Source: Clostridiales bacterium UBA1701
GTDB lineage: Bacteria; Bacillota; Clostridia; Oscillospirales; Oscillospiraceae
Length of the DNA stretch: 6,839 nucleotides
Direction of reading: 5' to 3'
NCBI GenBank assembly: GCA_002320035.1
Contig: DCJL01000011.1
Location: 1-6,839 of the forward strand
Below are positions 5,037 through 6,839 of this stretch, piece by piece; position 1 is the stretch's first letter, and each line of letters starts with the position of its first letter. The translations under genes and the position numbers were made by a program. The notes under the pieces are model-generated. The model saw only the letters and a program-made list of their open reading frames with translations, did not search any database and was not told where the DNA came from.

Positions 5037-5062
5037 CACTTTTTCGGAAAGTGTGTTATAAT
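5037..5062 (+). promoter_or_regulatory. Extended -10 promoter with dyad for the M42 peptidase operon
   Basis: A perfect TATAAT (5057-5062) is preceded by TGT (5054-5056), the TGn extension. No good -35 box is found at normal spacing. Just upstream, CACTTT (5037-5042) and AAAGTG (5048-5053) form an inverted repeat around TTCGG, filling the -35/-10 spacer. A site there could be an operator for a repressor or activator, or simply a small hairpin in the DNA. The leader is about 22 bases and carries GGAG (5081-5084) seven bases before the ATG at 5092. Confidence 0.6.
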
Positions 5063-5091
5063 AATAAAATCACGAAAAAAGGAGACTTTCA

Positions 5092-6132
5092 ATGATGGAA
5101 TATAAATATGCCGAATACGCTGCCCAAAAGGCGGCGGAGCTGCTGGCCATCGACAGCCCCACAGGCTACACCGCCCGGGCGGCGGAATGGGTGCGGGCCG
5201 CGTTTACGGAGCTGGGCTTTGCGGCCCGCATGACAAAAAAAGGCGGCGTGCTCATCGACCTGGGTGGGGCCGGCCGGGAGGACGCCCTGCTGCTGGAGGC
5301 CCATGTGGACACGCTTGGGGCTATGATAGCCGAGATCAAGGCCTCCGGGCGGCTGAGAATAAGCAACCTGGGGGGCCTCCGGGCGGAAAACACCGAGGCG
5401 GAGAACGTCCGCGTCTATACCCGGGACGGCCGGGTGCACGAGGGCACCATCCAGCTCTGCAACGCCTCCGTCCATGTAAACGGCAGCTACGGCGATGTGA
5501 AGCGCAGTTTTGACACCATGGAGGTACTGCTGGATGAGCCGGTGTCCTCCGCGGAGGATGTCCGGGCTCTTGGCCTTGAGGTAGGGGATGTCGTCTGCCC
5601 CGAGCCCCGTACAAGGATAACAAAAAGCGGCTATATAAAAAGCCGCTTTCTGGATGATAAACTCTCTGTGGGCATTCTGCTGGGCCTTGGCAGATTCATG
5701 GCTGACGGCGGCCTTGTCCCGAAGCGCCGGGTCTACATCCATGTGACGGTATATGAAGAGGTAGGCCACGGCGGCGCGGCGTCCGTGCCGGAAGGGGTCA
5801 CCGAGGCCATAAGTGTGGATATGGGCTGCGTGGGCGAGGGCCTGCGCTGTACGGAGCGCCAGGTCTCCATCTGTGCCAAGGACTCCGGCGGGCCTTACAG
5901 CTATGAAGTGGTGGGAAGGCTCATAGAAGCCGCAAAGCGGGAGGGCGCCGACTACGCCGTGGACGTCTACCCTCATTACGGCTCGGACGTGGAGGCCACC
6001 CTTTCCGCCGGCAGCGACCTGCGCCACGGACTCATCGGCCCGGGCACCTACGCCAGCCACGGCTATGAGCGCAGCCATATGGACGGGGTTTTAAACACCC
6101 TTAAAATTCTGAAGGGCTATCTGGAGCTTTAA
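5092..6132 (+). CDS. M42-family metallopeptidase (FrvX-like aminopeptidase)
   Basis: The 346-residue protein is a cytoplasmic co-catalytic di-metal aminopeptidase of the M42 family, which trims amino acids from short peptides. Expected ligands are visible: His71 in EAHVDTLGAM, Asp188 in SRFLDDKLSVG, the catalytic and metal pair Glu222-Glu223 in YEEVGHGGA, Asp243 in SVDMG, and a C-terminal His (most likely His323 in TYASHGYERSH; His329 is the alternative). The residues between about 80 and 170 form the family's inserted dimerisation or PDZ-like domain. Two ATG codons stand in tandem (5092 and 5095); 5092 is chosen because GGAG is seven bases upstream. It ends 11 bases before the flavin-reductase gene and is divergent to nagA. 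Related subgroups are often annotated as endoglucanase or cellulase in error; nothing here suggests that. Confidence 0.93.
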   Translation: MMEYKYAEYAAQKAAELLAIDSPTGYTARAAEWVRAAFTELGFAARMTKKGGVLIDLGGAGREDALLLEAHVDTLGAMIAEIKASGRLRISNLGGLRAENTEAENVRVYTRDGRVHEGTIQLCNASVHVNGSYGDVKRSFDTMEVLLDEPVSSAEDVRALGLEVGDVVCPEPRTRITKSGYIKSRFLDDKLSVGILLGLGRFMADGGLVPKRRVYIHVTVYEEVGHGGAASVPEGVTEAISVDMGCVGEGLRCTERQVSICAKDSGGPYSYEVVGRLIEAAKREGADYAVDVYPHYGSDVEATLSAGSDLRHGLIGPGTYASHGYERSHMDGVLNTLKILKGYLEL

Positions 6133-6143
6133 GGGAGGGCGAG

Positions 6144-6680
6144 ATGAAACGGAAAATCGATCCCTTTGATTATGCGGCGGAGATACTCTCCGCCCTGAAA
6201 ACCGGCGTGTTGCTGACCACAAAAAACGGAGATAAGCTGGACAGCATGGCGATTTCCTGGGGGATGCTGGGCATAGAGTGGAATAAGCCTATATTCACCG
6301 TGTTCGTCAGGGAAAACCGCTTCACGAAAGAGCAGCTTGACCGGAGCGGAGAGTTCACCGTGAATATCCCCATAGGGGATTTTGACCGGCGGATAATCGG
6401 TTTCTGCGGCACCCGCTCCGGCAGAGATACGGACAAGGCGGCCGTGCTGGGCCTGAGCCTTGAGGAGCCGGAGCTGGTGGCCGCGCCGGGAATACGGGAA
6501 CTGCCGCTGACGCTGGAATGCAGAGTCATATACAGCCAGAAGCAGGACAGGAACGCCATCGGCTCCGGAGACAGAGCCCGGTTTTACCCGGAGGATGTGC
6601 CCGGCAGCAATCCGGGAGAAAACCGGGATTACCACACCGCCTACTACGGCCGGATCGTCAGCGCGTACATCATATGCTGA
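6144..6680 (+). CDS. Flavin reductase-family protein (FMN-binding split barrel)
   Basis: The 178-residue protein matches the flavin reductase-like group, which binds FMN in a split beta-barrel and uses NAD(P)H to reduce flavin or, in small anaerobe versions, serves other redox roles. The N-terminal half has the typical order: VLLTTKNGDKLDSMAISWG (22-40), a strand IFTVFVRENRFTKEQL (50-65) at the flavin phosphate site, and GEFTVNIP (69-76) followed by a GFCGTRSGRDTDK loop (86-98). No Cys cluster for a rubredoxin or ferredoxin is attached. The ribosome binding site AGGGAGG lies six to seven bases before the ATG, and the gene follows the peptidase stop by 11 bases, so both are very likely co-transcribed. 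A functional link between them is not evident from sequence. The reading frame ends in TGA at 6678-6680. Confidence 0.9.
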   Translation: MKRKIDPFDYAAEILSALKTGVLLTTKNGDKLDSMAISWGMLGIEWNKPIFTVFVRENRFTKEQLDRSGEFTVNIPIGDFDRRIIGFCGTRSGRDTDKAAVLGLSLEEPELVAAPGIRELPLTLECRVIYSQKQDRNAIGSGDRARFYPEDVPGSNPGENRDYHTAYYGRIVSAYIIC

Positions 6681-6839
6681 TAAAAAAGAATCGAGACGGT
6701 CGAAAAACGCTTGCTGAAGCGAAAAACAACGGAGCCGCAGGGGTGCTTGCGGGGGCAAGGCCCGCCTCAAATGAGATAAAGCCGCCGTCAAACGGCTTGA
6801 AAACAGGCCTTTTGCGCGAAGCGGCATTTTGACAGCGTC
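6681..6839. other. Non-coding tail rich in short inverted repeats
   Basis: No gene is supported in the last 159 bases. Several short inverted repeats are packed here: CGCTT (6707-6711) with AAGCG (6716-6720), flanked by A runs so that the minus-strand copy ends in TTTTT like a small terminator; CTTGC (6746-6750) with GCAAG (6755-6759); and AAGCCG (6779-6784) with CGGCTT (6793-6798). None has a T run on the plus strand, so a terminator for the peptidase operon is not clear. The texture suggests an intergenic repeat unit, or the terminator zone of a leftward gene beyond the window. Confidence 0.4.

Noticed and set aside
4171..5061. Long plus-strand frame antisense to nagA
   Set aside because: nagA has all expected metal-site motifs; this frame is a GC-driven shadow.
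5089..6078. Long minus-strand frame antisense to the M42 peptidase
   Set aside because: It is a shadow frame in high-GC coding DNA with no family signature.
6129..6827. Minus-strand frame across the flavin reductase gene and the tail
   Set aside because: The flavin reductase on the plus strand has a recognisable fold pattern and a good ribosome binding site; this frame runs through the hairpins of the tail.

Overview
The window looks like chromosomal DNA of a Gram-positive, Clostridia-type bacterium, plausibly a GC-rich gut lineage such as Oscillospirales. This is inferred from strong AGGAG-type ribosome binding sites, extended -10 promoters, an encoded tRNA CCA end and a high-GC right half. 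No gene fixes the species.

Left part (1-2670), accessory-looking and of mixed composition. It opens with a promoter and a complete tRNA-Val(GAC) gene, then two strong hairpins; the second is a good intrinsic terminator. A small Cys-rich, zinc-ribbon-like protein gene follows (430-657), then a complete alpha/beta hydrolase of the monoacylglycerol lipase/lysophospholipase type (773-1702) behind its own promoter. From 1703 to 2261 there is no convincing gene of normal size. That stretch holds a possible orphan minus-strand transcription unit (extended -10 promoter, 20-codon ORF, hairpin with a T run), a second terminator, and the 3' half of a tRNA-Arg-like gene on the minus strand with its 5' half missing. 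Next come a GC-rich block and an AT-richer, frameshifted gene remnant (2262 to about 2640). Together this reads as the debris of one or more integrated elements between a tRNA gene and a tRNA 3' fragment.

Right part (2668-6839), ordinary high-GC chromosome. On the minus strand, nagA (GlcNAc-6-phosphate deacetylase), a small unknown lipoprotein and a RimJ/RimL-type GNAT acetyltransferase form a likely operon (4917 to 2668); the last two overlap by ATGA. Divergently, an M42-family metallopeptidase and a flavin-reductase-family protein form a two-gene unit (5092-6680). The 174-base gap between the operons carries two back-to-back promoters and a dyad that could be an operator. The last 159 bases are non-coding and rich in short inverted repeats.

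Functionally the right half suggests salvage of amino sugars (nagA) and peptides (M42 peptidase) with associated redox and acetylation functions. The left half carries a lipid or ester hydrolase among mobile-element remnants. I see no CRISPR array, intact transposase, integrase or clear defence system.
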